Shown here: one piece after another, positions 10,269-18,714 of the stretch
Position numbering within the stretch: the first letter of the stretch is position 1
Layout of the letters: each line of letters begins with the position of its first letter
Source of the DNA: Candidatus Onthocola gallistercoris
GTDB taxonomy: Bacteria > Bacillota > Clostridia > Lachnospirales > Lachnospiraceae
Assembly (NCBI GenBank): GCA_018715345.1
Contig: DVLT01000008.1
Location: forward strand, 1 to 64,000
Direction of reading: 5' to 3'
DNA: 64,000 nucleotides
Notes under the pieces: model-generated
Databases searched by the model: none
Seen by the model: only the letters and a program-made list of their open reading frames with translations
Told to the model about the DNA's origin: nothing
Translations under genes and position numbers: made by a program

Positions 10269-10779
10269 ACTGACTGTACTGCGTGTGATACTGATACCGT
10301 TTTTTGTTGTCTGCCTTTTAAATGGTTTTGTATGGCCGGCAACGATCTTCTTCATCCTGGCCAGTCTGACGGATATGCTGGATGGAAAGATCGCCAGAAA
10401 ATATCATCTGGTGACCAATTTCGGAAAGTTTATGGATCCGCTGGCAGATAAACTGCTGGTGGCTGCGGCCTTGATCTGCTTTGTGGAACTTGGCCGTATG
10501 CCGGCGTGGATCGTATTGATCATCATCAGCCGGGAGTTTTTTATCAGCGGCTTCCGTCTGGTGGCTGCGGAAGGCGGTGTGGTCATCGCTGCAGGTTATT
10601 GGGGCAAATTAAAGACGGCGGTCACCATGGTGACGATCATCTTTATGCTGCCTGACTTTGGCGGTACAGCCGTGCATATCATAGAGCAGATATTGATCTA
10701 TCTGTCCCTGGCTTTGACGATCATATCCATGATCGATTACGTTGTGAAAAATAAAAGTGTCCTGGGAGGCAAGATGTGA
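10252..10779 (+). CDS. pgsA: CDP-diacylglycerol--glycerol-3-P phosphatidyltransferase
   Basis: A 175-residue membrane enzyme making phosphatidylglycerol phosphate. The CDP-alcohol phosphotransferase signature DG-X2-AR-X8-G-X3-D-X3-D is readable as DGKIARKYHLVTNFGKFMDPLAD, with about five hydrophobic helices. GGGGAGG lies within the end of rimO, upstream of the ATG. It overlaps rimO by 17 bp and touches cinA by one base; the rimO-pgsA-cinA order is common in Clostridia. Confidence 0.95.
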   Translation: MNLPNKLTVLRVILIPFFVVCLLNGFVWPATIFFILASLTDMLDGKIARKYHLVTNFGKFMDPLADKLLVAAALICFVELGRMPAWIVLIIISREFFISGFRLVAAEGGVVIAAGYWGKLKTAVTMVTIIFMLPDFGGTAVHIIEQILIYLSLALTIISMIDYVVKNKSVLGGKM

Positions 10780-12017
10780 TGACAGCAGAGCTGATATCCG
10801 TAGGAACGGAAATATTGCTTGGAAATATTACAAATACAAATGCCCGTTATCTGGCAGAGGAATGCGCCATGTTGGGGCTGTCCTGTTATTACCAGGTGAC
10901 AGTGGGAGACAATGAAGAACGGCTGGCCGGCGTCATGAAAACGGCGCTGGAACGGTCGGATGTGGTCCTCATCTCCGGCGGCCTTGGGCCGACGGAAGAT
11001 GATCTGACAAAGGAAACACTGGCGAAAGTTCTCGGAAGGGAACTTTATGAGGACCAAAAGATCAGAAAAGACATAGAAAACTATTTTCATAAAACCGGCA
11101 ACCGCCATATGGCGTCCAATAATCTGAAACAGGCCCAGGTGATCGAAGGCGCGGTGATCCTGGACAATCCCAACGGGACGGCTCCCGGACAACTTGTAAG
11201 GACGGAGGAAGGCAAGATCGCCGTATTGATGCCAGGACCGCCAGGGGAGATGATCCCCATGTTCCGTGATAAGGTAAAGCCTTATCTGGAGTCGCTGACA
11301 CCGGGAACATTGTACTCTGAAATGCTCAGGATATGCGGCGTCGGCGAAAGTTCGGTGGCAGAGATGCTTAAAGATATCATTGATGCCCAGACTAATCCCA
11401 CCATCGCCCCTTATGCAAAGACCGGCGAAGTACATCTGCGTATCACCGCCTTGGCGCCGGATCAGGAGACCGGAAAAGCCATGGTAGCGCCTGTGGTCGA
11501 TCAGATTCGGGGGCGGTTGGGAGACCATATATACACGACAAAGGATGAAACGATGGAAGAACATCTGATCCGGCTTTTACAGGAAAAACAGATGACCATC
11601 ACCACCGCCGAATCCTGTACCGGCGGCTTATTGGCAGGTACATTGATCAATGTTTCCGGTGCCAGCGATGTGTTTCATCAAGGGTTCATCACCTATGACA
11701 ATCAGGTAAAGCACAGAGTGCTTGGCGTTAAAGAAGAAACTCTGCGGCAGTTTGGAGCTGTCAGCCGTCAGTGTGCCCAAGAGATGGCAGAAGGCGCGGC
11801 CAGGGCCGCCGGCGCGGATGCGGCCATCTCGGTCACCGGCATTGCCGGACCGGGCGGCGGTACAGATGAAAAACCGGTGGGTCTTGTTTACATCGGCTGC
11901 TATGTCCGGGGAAAGGTGACTGTGGAAGAGTGCCATTTCAGCGGAAACCGGCAGAAGGTGAGGGAACTGACTGTAAAACGGGCCATGAACCGGATGCGGC
12001 TTTGCCTGGAACAGTAA
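10779..12017 (+). CDS. cinA: CinA: nicotinamide-nucleotide amidase family protein
   Basis: A full-length 412-residue CinA. The N-terminal MoCF-biosynthesis-like domain starts MTAELISVGTEILLGNI and carries GGLGPTEDD; the C-terminal CinA domain has TTAESCTGG and TGIAGPGGGTDEKPVG, with the catalytic serine in the AESCTGG motif. The family hydrolyses NMN (pyridine nucleotide salvage) and is linked to competence and DNA damage in some Firmicutes. The ATG at 10779 shares its first base with the pgsA stop; a GTG at 10776 is possible. Downstream the lipoprotein gene follows within 20 bp. Confidence 0.94.
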   Translation: MTAELISVGTEILLGNITNTNARYLAEECAMLGLSCYYQVTVGDNEERLAGVMKTALERSDVVLISGGLGPTEDDLTKETLAKVLGRELYEDQKIRKDIENYFHKTGNRHMASNNLKQAQVIEGAVILDNPNGTAPGQLVRTEEGKIAVLMPGPPGEMIPMFRDKVKPYLESLTPGTLYSEMLRICGVGESSVAEMLKDIIDAQTNPTIAPYAKTGEVHLRITALAPDQETGKAMVAPVVDQIRGRLGDHIYTTKDETMEEHLIRLLQEKQMTITTAESCTGGLLAGTLINVSGASDVFHQGFITYDNQVKHRVLGVKEETLRQFGAVSRQCAQEMAEGAARAAGADAAISVTGIAGPGGGTDEKPVGLVYIGCYVRGKVTVEECHFSGNRQKVRELTVKRAMNRMRLCLEQ

Positions 12018-12034
12018 AGGGGGAACCAGTCCCG

Positions 12035-13924
12035 ATGCACAGACAGAAAAATGCGAAAATACTTTTGATGGGAATCCTCTTTTGCGCTGTTTTATTCATA
12101 ACAGCCTGTACCGGATTTCGGAAGATGACCATTGATACCCGTATGGAAATGGATGAAAATTTCCAGGGACAGAGGGTCATGACGACGATCCTTTCCAGCA
12201 GCATATTTGATCAGGCATTCGGCGGTGATCTGGAACGTCTCCAGGATATGGTGACCGAATACTGTCCGACCACGATGCAGTGTACGGCCAGTGAGGCGGA
12301 TGGGGATGTGCAGATCACCATGACGCTGCCCTTTGCCAATTATACGGATTATGAAAATAAGATCGGCCAAATCCTGGAACGGACGCCGGGAATTTATTTT
12401 GATTATTCCAATTCCATGTTTAAAAGCGGTTTCATGCTCCAGGAAGATTTCACTTCCCTGGATCTGTTCCAGTGGCTTTTGCAGGCTTTAGCCAACGAAT
12501 ACAGCGGACTGGCGGACCGGAGCCTGGAAGATATCTTCACTCTGGGAGATACGGAAGTGGTCTTTGACGGCGGCGAAGCCCTTGCTTCCCAGCAGCCGAT
12601 CACTGTGGAGCAGATGGAGTCCCATGCCTTTGACTCCATTTCCGCGGACATTACAATACACGACAATGCCTATGAAGTGGAAGTCAACTTCTTTGTGGAC
12701 AGCGACACCTATTATTCCATGGGCGACCGGATGGATGCGGTCATGCAGCGGCTGGCTCCGGCGGGGGCCACTTACAATGCTTCCACGTCCGACAGCCAGC
12801 GGATCTATACCTTCGGTTTCAGCGCCTACAACGAAGAATCACTGATCGAGCAGCTGAATACGGTATTGTCCACAGAAAACTGCGAGTTTGAAGTGACCGA
12901 TGAAGGGAACAATGAGCAGACGCTGGAAGCCAGAAGGGATCTGACCATTTATCTGGACGGATCTTATTTCCTGGATTTCAGCGAGCCGGATACGACGATG
13001 ACGTATCATCTGACAGCAGATTCCCGGTATTCCTTTGAGAACTGCGAATCCCTGACCGGTTTTCTGCGCAATTTCACCACAGAACAGGAAGGGGACACTT
13101 CCAGCGCCTACATTGTGGTGGGACCATCAGACCGGGTGCAGGTGGAGATGTCCTATAGTATCGACATCCGGCACATACAGGCGGAAACGATCATCAATAG
13201 CGACAATTCGCTGGAACGGAATCTGATCTTTTCCCTGGGAGCGTCGGAAGCAGAGATCGTAGGCGATTCTTTTTCCACAAAGGTCCAGGGCAGGATCAGC
13301 GATGGCATGAGTTTTGAGACAGAAGAGCAGGATGAGCAGGTCCTCTACAAAGTGCATATAACGGCCCAGAGCCCGGAAGAACTTTCCACATTGACGACCC
13401 GGTTTTTAAACGGCGGCGATACGGAAAACCAGACCAGCATACTCACCGGCGGACGGGAGGAGAGGCACCGGCTCCGCACCATCAGCTATGCTTATGAAGA
13501 TACGATCAATCTGGAAGGATTTCTGGGGGGCGCTGTTTCCGAGGAGGGTATCACCTACCGGATCACTTACCCGAGACAGTATACAGCGGCATTGACTGAA
13601 GGCACATTTACAGACGTTCAGGCGGATGGCAATGTGCTCAGCCTTACGACTCTTAATCCGGTGCTCACAGTAAAAAGCGAGGCGTCCGCCGCCAATATCG
13701 TGGGCATAACCCAGATCATCCTATGGTGGGCTTCCCTTGTGCTGATGCTGATCGGCCTTGTGCTCAACCTGCGGCATATTGTGGGACTTTGGAAGGAAAA
13801 AGAGGCTTATCTGGGCAGGGTGGATCTGTTTACAAAGAAAAACATGGCCGGCATGACCGTCTGCATTGTGGCGGTGGTCATCTTTGTGATCACATCTTTG
13901 CGGATGATCTTCAGGATTTACTGA
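12035..13924 (+). CDS. large lipoprotein with C-terminal membrane anchor, unknown function
   Basis: About 630 residues. The N terminus MHRQKNAKILLMGILFC leads to a lipobox ITAC, predicting lipid attachment and an extracellular body. The body holds several diverged beta-rich stretches that each seem to contain a helix of the kind NYTDYENKIGQIL, NEESLIEQLNTVL or SPEELSTLTTRFL, suggesting three or more copies of one small alpha/beta fold. Two transmembrane helices close the protein (about residues 545-570 and 600-625). AAAGGGGGAA precedes the ATG at 12035; an upstream in-frame extension inside cinA is not credible. I do not recognise a functional family; a resemblance to LppM/DUF3153-type lipoproteins is only an impression. 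Confidence 0.7.
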   Translation: MHRQKNAKILLMGILFCAVLFITACTGFRKMTIDTRMEMDENFQGQRVMTTILSSSIFDQAFGGDLERLQDMVTEYCPTTMQCTASEADGDVQITMTLPFANYTDYENKIGQILERTPGIYFDYSNSMFKSGFMLQEDFTSLDLFQWLLQALANEYSGLADRSLEDIFTLGDTEVVFDGGEALASQQPITVEQMESHAFDSISADITIHDNAYEVEVNFFVDSDTYYSMGDRMDAVMQRLAPAGATYNASTSDSQRIYTFGFSAYNEESLIEQLNTVLSTENCEFEVTDEGNNEQTLEARRDLTIYLDGSYFLDFSEPDTTMTYHLTADSRYSFENCESLTGFLRNFTTEQEGDTSSAYIVVGPSDRVQVEMSYSIDIRHIQAETIINSDNSLERNLIFSLGASEAEIVGDSFSTKVQGRISDGMSFETEEQDEQVLYKVHITAQSPEELSTLTTRFLNGGDTENQTSILTGGREERHRLRTISYAYEDTINLEGFLGGAVSEEGITYRITYPRQYTAALTEGTFTDVQADGNVLSLTTLNPVLTVKSEASAANIVGITQIILWWASLVLMLIGLVLNLRHIVGLWKEKEAYLGRVDLFTKKNMAGMTVCIVAVVIFVITSLRMIFRIY

Positions 13925-14006
13925 TAAAACGGATAAAAGCTGTACCGGGCTGAGATATTCAGAGGATCCGGCATGGTATTATCCGGAAAATGGGGGAGGA
14001 AACATA

Positions 14007-14576
14007 ATGGATTTTTTTGAGAAGCTTCGCAACTATGAGCCGGAGCCGCCCCGGCGGGAAAAGACGCCGGAAGAACTTATGGAAGAAAAGATCCGGGCGC
14101 TCATGTCCGATCCGGATGTCCATAAGATTGTTGAGGATATGCTTGATAAGATCAAAAGTAACTGTATGCAGGCGGCGGAACGGGGTGAAAAACGGCTGTG
14201 CGGCTTCCTTCGGGGATACAGCTCCGACTGGTACGATAAGGACGGCTACAGCCATCCGCGGGAATACTACAGCAGGTTTTATCCGTGGGAAAACGGCGTA
14301 CGCCAGACAACCGAGCGTATCACATTTGATTTTCGGAACCTGTATCAGACGAATATTTACGCCTACGATTTATGGGAAGATCAGCAGGCAATCCTGCGTC
14401 TGTTGACTGAACGGATGCGGGAGGAAGGATTCCCTGACGGCGTCCTGTCCGCAGCCTGCCATACGATCGAATGGCGGATGAAGGAAGGTGTGCCCGAATC
14501 CGCCCGTCAGGGCTGGGGCAAGTACACTGCCCAATACACGGACAGTTATGTGATCGAAGTGGATATCCGGTGGTAG
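14007..14576 (+). CDS. hypothetical soluble protein
   Basis: A 189-residue protein without signal peptide or membrane segment. It is acidic and helical at the N terminus (TPEELMEEKIRALMSDPDV), has Cys at two places, and contains a Tyr/Trp-rich middle (SSDWYDKDGYSHPREYYSRFYPW). GGGGGAGGAAA lies just before the ATG. It follows the lipoprotein by 80 bp and is closed by a strong bidirectional terminator, so it is probably the last gene of that transcript. I do not recognise it. Confidence 0.65.
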   Translation: MDFFEKLRNYEPEPPRREKTPEELMEEKIRALMSDPDVHKIVEDMLDKIKSNCMQAAERGEKRLCGFLRGYSSDWYDKDGYSHPREYYSRFYPWENGVRQTTERITFDFRNLYQTNIYAYDLWEDQQAILRLLTERMREEGFPDGVLSAACHTIEWRMKEGVPESARQGWGKYTAQYTDSYVIEVDIRW

Positions 14577-14609
14577 GATACAGGGAATATTTATAGGGAA
14601 TATTTCTTA

Positions 14610-14660
14610 AAAAAAAACGCAAACCAAAATCCGAATGAGGGTTTTGGTTTGCGTTTTTTC
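14610..14660. terminator. bidirectional terminator
   Basis: A long stem AAAACGCAAACCAAAA / TTTTGGTTTGCGTTTT with a 12-base loop, A-rich on one side and T-rich on the other. It can end the plus-strand gene at 14576 and the minus-strand gene ending at 14716. Confidence 0.92.
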
Positions 14661-14715
14661 TTACCATAGACAGATTGGCCGCAGAGCAGGGGCTTTTATG
14701 TTTTATTTATATTTT

Positions 14716-15387
14716 TTATTTCTTCCCCAGCCTCCGATACAGCAGCGTCATAATCCCGCAGGCGGCCAGGATGATCGCCAGGATCATCAAAGCACAGTGC
14801 ATGAAAAAGGCATCGGGCAGGATGGTGATGAACGGGTCGGTGGCGGCGGTGAAGATCCAGTAGTCGTTGTTGAACATGAGCCGGTGGAAAGCCACGAAAA
14901 AGCCTTCCCAGTTGACGGCAATGGCCAGGCCGAAAACCACCGGCAGGGCCACAGTCAGTATGGCGGACAGTTTTAAGAAGAAATAATTCCTGCTGCCCGT
15001 TTTTTTACGGATACGCCACAGCCAGATCAGCAGGAAAACGGCCAGTATGCCGAAGATGGCAGCGCCGTATTGAAAGATGGCAAACAGATCCTTCACCTCT
15101 TCAAAGTGGATCCGTCCGGATTCCGACATGGGAAGATCGGGAAAAGAAAGTTCGCCATCAAAAAAGATGGAATTATAGTCGATGAGCGCGTCATAGTTAT
15201 CCCGGATGACGTCCTCCGTATAACCGGATGTTCCGGCGATATCGAGCAGTCCGATATCCATATAATACAGCGGCCGGAAGTTTAAAGTAAACACGACGGA
15301 AGCACAGAAAATAAATAATGTCAGAATGATGCCGGCAAGGACCTGAAGCCATGTGGGCCGGCCGGATGTGTGTAACGCTGCAGTCAT
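14716..15387 (-). CDS. TIGR01906/DUF1461 family integral membrane protein
   Basis: A 223-residue membrane protein with about four transmembrane helices: residues about 15-37, 105-125, 140-160 and 190-215. Between helices 1 and 2 lies an extracytoplasmic loop with the family pattern of VIRDNYDALIDYN followed by PDLPMSESGRIHFEEVKDLF. These match the uncharacterised TIGR01906 (DUF1461) family of Firmicutes. AGGCTTTTAT precedes the start on the minus strand, giving GGAGGC. Its function is unknown; it is divergent from the queuosine salvage genes. Confidence 0.8.
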   Translation of the reverse strand: MTAALHTSGRPTWLQVLAGIILTLFIFCASVVFTLNFRPLYYMDIGLLDIAGTSGYTEDVIRDNYDALIDYNSIFFDGELSFPDLPMSESGRIHFEEVKDLFAIFQYGAAIFGILAVFLLIWLWRIRKKTGSRNYFFLKLSAILTVALPVVFGLAIAVNWEGFFVAFHRLMFNNDYWIFTAATDPFITILPDAFFMHCALMILAIILAACGIMTLLYRRLGKK

Positions 15388-15458
15388 GATAAAAGCCTCC
15401 CATATAAAATCTAAGAATCAGTATAGCATAAAAATACAGAACGTACACTGTTTTTGCG

Positions 15459-15487
15459 TGGACAAACGGAAAACAGACTGATATAAT
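15459..15487 (+). promoter_or_regulatory. sigma-A promoter for queuosine salvage operon
   Basis: TGGACA (15459-15464) and TATAAT (15482-15487) with 17 bp spacing. The transcript would begin near 15494 and include the preQ1 aptamer at 15540-15575. Confidence 0.8.
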
Positions 15488-15539
15488 ATCAAAGAAAGTT
15501 TAATAACTTTCATATTCATAAAATCGGGCGAAAGTCCGG

Positions 15540-15575
15540 ACTGGTTCGAGAACTTCCCAGGATAAAAAACCAAGT
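15540..15575 (+). ncRNA. preQ1-I riboswitch
   Basis: CTGG (15541-15544) pairs with CCAG (15557-15560) around the loop TTCGAGAACTTC, followed by GATAAAAAACCAAG. This matches the class I preQ1 pattern: a short stem ending GGTTC, a C-rich loop 3' side, then an A6-C tail that forms the H-type pseudoknot. The downstream genes (QrtT/QueT-type ECF S-component and QueL-like enzyme) are the expected targets. A GAAA-capped hairpin lies just upstream (15524-15537) and GGGG/CCCC (15587-15598) just before the ribosome site. The pseudoknot pairing is not the canonical CUA version, so subtype is uncertain. Confidence 0.75.
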
Positions 15576-15620
15576 ATCAAATATCAGGGGTGATCCCCGG
15601 AGAAAGATTGGAGAATGAAT

Positions 15621-16217
15621 ATGAAGAAAAAAAGAACACCTGTTATGTGGGAATGCATGATCGCATTGGGAATGGGAATGAACATCGTCGGCGCTTTTTT
15701 GGCCATGAATCTGCGCCTGCCCATCTATCTGGATTCGGTGGGAACAGCAGTGACCGCAGCCTTTCTGGGACCGGTGGCGGGAGCCATCACCGGTTTCCTT
15801 GGCAGCATATGCAGCGGATTCCTCTTTGATGTTTATTCCTTTTATTATGCGCCGGCCCAGATATTGACCGGCCTGATGGCCGGATGGCTGTTTTCTTCCG
15901 GATGGCTTTTTGTCAAAAGCCCGGAGGGCAAGGAGCGGATACATCGGCTGAGACTGGCTGCCGGGACGCTGGCAGTTTCCATCCCCACCAGTATCGCCAG
16001 CTCGGTGGTGACAGCCTTTCTGTTTGGAGGCATCACATCTTCCGGGTCCACCTATCTTGTGCTGCTTTTGGACAAGTTGGGCGTACCGCTGACCCTCAGC
16101 TGTTTTATCGTCCAGGCATTGACCGACTATGGGGATGAACTGACGGCCCTGGCTGTGGCATCGGTGGTGCTGAGCGTGGCAGGTTCGCGGATACTATCCG
16201 CTGTACGGAGGCGCTGA
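15621..16217 (+). CDS. qrtT: ECF transporter S-component, queuosine precursor (QrtT/QueT type)
   Basis: A 198-residue membrane protein with about six helices and the ECF substrate-binding subunit pattern (LRLPIYLDSVGTAVTAAFLGPVAGAITGFLG). It would capture a queuosine precursor (queuine, queuosine or preQ1) and partner with the general EcfA-EcfA'-EcfT module encoded elsewhere. Start: GGAG at 15609 is 8 bases before the ATG at 15621; the ATG at 15615 is too close. Specificity is inferred from the preQ1 riboswitch upstream and the QueL-like gene 5 bp downstream, not from the sequence alone. QrtT rather than QueT is my reading of the pairing with QueL. Confidence 0.78.
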   Translation: MKKKRTPVMWECMIALGMGMNIVGAFLAMNLRLPIYLDSVGTAVTAAFLGPVAGAITGFLGSICSGFLFDVYSFYYAPAQILTGLMAGWLFSSGWLFVKSPEGKERIHRLRLAAGTLAVSIPTSIASSVVTAFLFGGITSSGSTYLVLLLDKLGVPLTLSCFIVQALTDYGDELTALAVASVVLSVAGSRILSAVRRR

Positions 16218-16221
16218 ATAT

Positions 16222-16911
16222 ATGGACAGATACAATAAGATCACAGAAAAGAATCCACGGGAGATCGTGCTTTTGAAAGCCTTCCCATGCGCGTGGGGGC
16301 GGTGTCGTTTCTGTGATTACATAGACGACAATTCCCGGGATGAAGAGGCCATGATCCGGCTTAACCGGCAGGTGCTGGCCAATGTGACCGGTGAACTGGG
16401 CGTACTGGAAGTGATCGATTCGGCCAGCTGTTTTGAACTGCCTAAACAGACGTTGGCGGACATCCGGGATATTGTAAAGGCTAAGAACATCCATCGGCTT
16501 TTTTTTGAAAGCCACTGGATATACCGGCACAGGCTGGACGAGATGCGGGAATATTTCGGCTGTCCCATCACCTATAAGATCGGAGTGGAGACATTCGACA
16601 ATGATTTCCGGGAGAATTATCTGAACAAACATGCGGATTTTACCTCCCCGGAGGAAGTGGCCCGGTGGTTCGATTCTCCATGCATCATGGTCGGTATAAA
16701 GGGGCAGACAAAGGAGATGATCGCCCGGGATGTGGAGATACTGAAAAAGTATTTCCGGCTGGGAACGGTCAATGTATATACAGATAACACGACGGATGTG
16801 AAGCGGGATGAAGAACTGGTACAGTGGTTTGCCAAAGAGTACGCTTGGCTGAAGGATGATCCGTCGGTGGAAGTACTTTACGAAAATACGGATTTTGGTG
16901 TGGGAGACTGA
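16222..16911 (+). CDS. queL: radical SAM queuine lyase, QueL-like
   Basis: A 229-residue small radical SAM protein resembling QueL, the enzyme from clostridial queuosine salvage that converts queuine base to preQ1. The cluster cysteines are C23, C28 and C31 (PCAWGRCRFCDY), a CX4CX2C spacing instead of the usual CX3CX2C. Later parts include VIDSASCFELP, FFESHWIYRH and KIGVETFDNDFRENYLNK, typical of the TIM-barrel core with ETFDND as the SAM-side motif. Its start lies 5 bp after the S-component stop, after GGAGGCGCTG. Together with the preQ1 riboswitch this makes a regulated salvage unit; queA lies at 25.6 kb. No nucleoside hydrolase (QueK) is seen nearby. Confidence 0.78.
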   Translation: MDRYNKITEKNPREIVLLKAFPCAWGRCRFCDYIDDNSRDEEAMIRLNRQVLANVTGELGVLEVIDSASCFELPKQTLADIRDIVKAKNIHRLFFESHWIYRHRLDEMREYFGCPITYKIGVETFDNDFRENYLNKHADFTSPEEVARWFDSPCIMVGIKGQTKEMIARDVEILKKYFRLGTVNVYTDNTTDVKRDEELVQWFAKEYAWLKDDPSVEVLYENTDFGVGD

Positions 16912-17018
16912 AACGTCGTCCGGATGCGGACGGCTGTCGGCTTTACAGAGACATGGAATTATGGTATCCTGATACCGTTAAGTTTAACAATATAAGGCAA
17001 AGAAGAGAGGGAATGGAC

Positions 17019-18515
17019 ATGAATATCACATATACGAGTACACGGGGACACGGCGGAGAAGTCACGGCTTCCATGGCCATATTAAAAGGACTGGCAGATG
17101 ACGGCGGCCTGTTTGTCCCGGTGACTATGCCAAAATTGGATGTGACAGTGGATCAGCTGAAAAATATGACTTATCAGGAGACGGCTTACGAAGTGATGAA
17201 ACTGTTCCTGACAGATTTCACGGAAGACGAGCTGAAAGACTGCATCCGTAAAGCCTACGATGAGAAATTTGATACAAAAGAGATCGCGCCGATCCGGGAG
17301 GCCGGCGGCGCTTACTACCTGGAACTGTATCACGGCGCGACCATCGCGTTTAAGGATATGGCGTTGTCCATCCTTCCCCATCTGATGATCACAGCGGCCA
17401 GGAAGAACCATGTGACAAACGATATCATTATCCTGACAGCCACATCCGGCGATACGGGAAAAGCGGCTATGGCCGGATTTGCCGATGTGCCGGGAACGAA
17501 GATCGCCGTATTTTATCCGAAGGATGGCGTAAGTCCGGTGCAGGAACGTCAGATGGTGACCCAGAAAGGGGACAATACCTTTGTTGTCGGCATTGAAGGC
17601 AATTTTGACGATGCCCAGGCCGGCGTGAAAAAGATGTTTTCCGACAAGGAACTGGAAAAGGAACTGGATGCCCATGGTTTTCAGTTCTCATCGGCCAATT
17701 CCATCAATATCGGCCGTCTGGTCCCGCAGATCGTTTACTATGTCTATGCCTATACCCGCCTTGTAAAAGACGGTCGGATAAAGGACGGAGATAAGATCAA
17801 TATCACCGTTCCCACAGGAAACTTTGGAAACATACTGGCAGCTTTCTATGCCAAACAGATCGGGCTTCCGGTAAATAAGCTGATCTGTGCATCTAATGAG
17901 AATAAAGTATTATATGATTTCTTCGCGACAGGAACCTATGACCGGAACCGGCCTTTTGTGGTCACATCTTCGCCGTCCATGGATATCCTGATCTCCAGCA
18001 ACCTGGAACGGCTCATCTACCGTCTGACGGACAATGACCCCCAGGCCACGGAAAAGCTGATGCAGTCGCTGGCTTCCGGCGGACAGTATACCATCACCGA
18101 CGCCATGCGGGCAAAATTGACCGATTTTTACGGGAATTTCGCCACAGAGGAAGAGACTTTGGCCACGATCCGTGATCTTTATCAGGAGACGGGCTATGTG
18201 ATCGACACCCATACGGCCGTTGCGGCAGCTGTATACAGAAAGTATAAAGCAGCCCATGCCGGGGATCCGGCGGTGACGGTGATCGCGTCCACGGCCAGCC
18301 CATACAAGTTCTCACGGAGCGTGATGAAAGCCATTGATCCCGAACTGGAAGAAAAGACAGTCGATGAGTTTGCTCTGGTGGACGCCCTTTCAAAAGCTTC
18401 CGGTACACCGGAGCCAAAGGCGGTGTCCGAACTGCGGACAGCGCCGGTACGTCATAAGACAACCTGTGCAGTGCCGGACATGGAAAAGACGATAAAAACA
18501 TGGTTGGGAATCTGA
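17019..18515 (+). CDS. thrC: threonine synthase
   Basis: A 498-residue PLP enzyme converting O-phosphohomoserine to threonine. Family marks: N-terminal YTSTRG and DDGGLFVP, the PLP lysine in HGATIAFKDMALSI, and ILTATSGDTGKAAM for phosphate binding of the cofactor. Length fits the long clostridial/enterobacterial type. The start at 17019 has GAGAGGGA at 6-7 bases; ATG 17013 is an alternative only two codons earlier. It is followed by a large terminator and appears monocistronic. Confidence 0.95.
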   Translation: MNITYTSTRGHGGEVTASMAILKGLADDGGLFVPVTMPKLDVTVDQLKNMTYQETAYEVMKLFLTDFTEDELKDCIRKAYDEKFDTKEIAPIREAGGAYYLELYHGATIAFKDMALSILPHLMITAARKNHVTNDIIILTATSGDTGKAAMAGFADVPGTKIAVFYPKDGVSPVQERQMVTQKGDNTFVVGIEGNFDDAQAGVKKMFSDKELEKELDAHGFQFSSANSINIGRLVPQIVYYVYAYTRLVKDGRIKDGDKINITVPTGNFGNILAAFYAKQIGLPVNKLICASNENKVLYDFFATGTYDRNRPFVVTSSPSMDILISSNLERLIYRLTDNDPQATEKLMQSLASGGQYTITDAMRAKLTDFYGNFATEEETLATIRDLYQETGYVIDTHTAVAAAVYRKYKAAHAGDPAVTVIASTASPYKFSRSVMKAIDPELEEKTVDEFALVDALSKASGTPEPKAVSELRTAPVRHKTTCAVPDMEKTIKTWLGI

Positions 18516-18625
18516 TATAACGGATCGATCGATGATGACATATGAATGTTTTGATGATATAGCATCCTGTGTGGAACCGTTTTGCGATCTTCACCAGAGA
18601 TAATATGTTGTCCTATCATAAATAT

Positions 18626-18690
18626 AACGCCTTACGGCTGGCACTCCTTCCCAAAAGATGGAAGGAACCTGGCCGTAAGGCGTTTCATTT
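18626..18690. terminator. bidirectional terminator
   Basis: AACGCCTTACGGC (18626-18638) pairs with GCCGTAAGGCGTT near 18672-18684, with a nested CCTTCC/GGAAGG stem. It lies between the convergent thrC and GDPD genes and is flanked by T/A-rich ends. Confidence 0.85.
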
Positions 18691-18714
18691 GTAAAAGATG
18701 TTTTGGGGAGCCAC

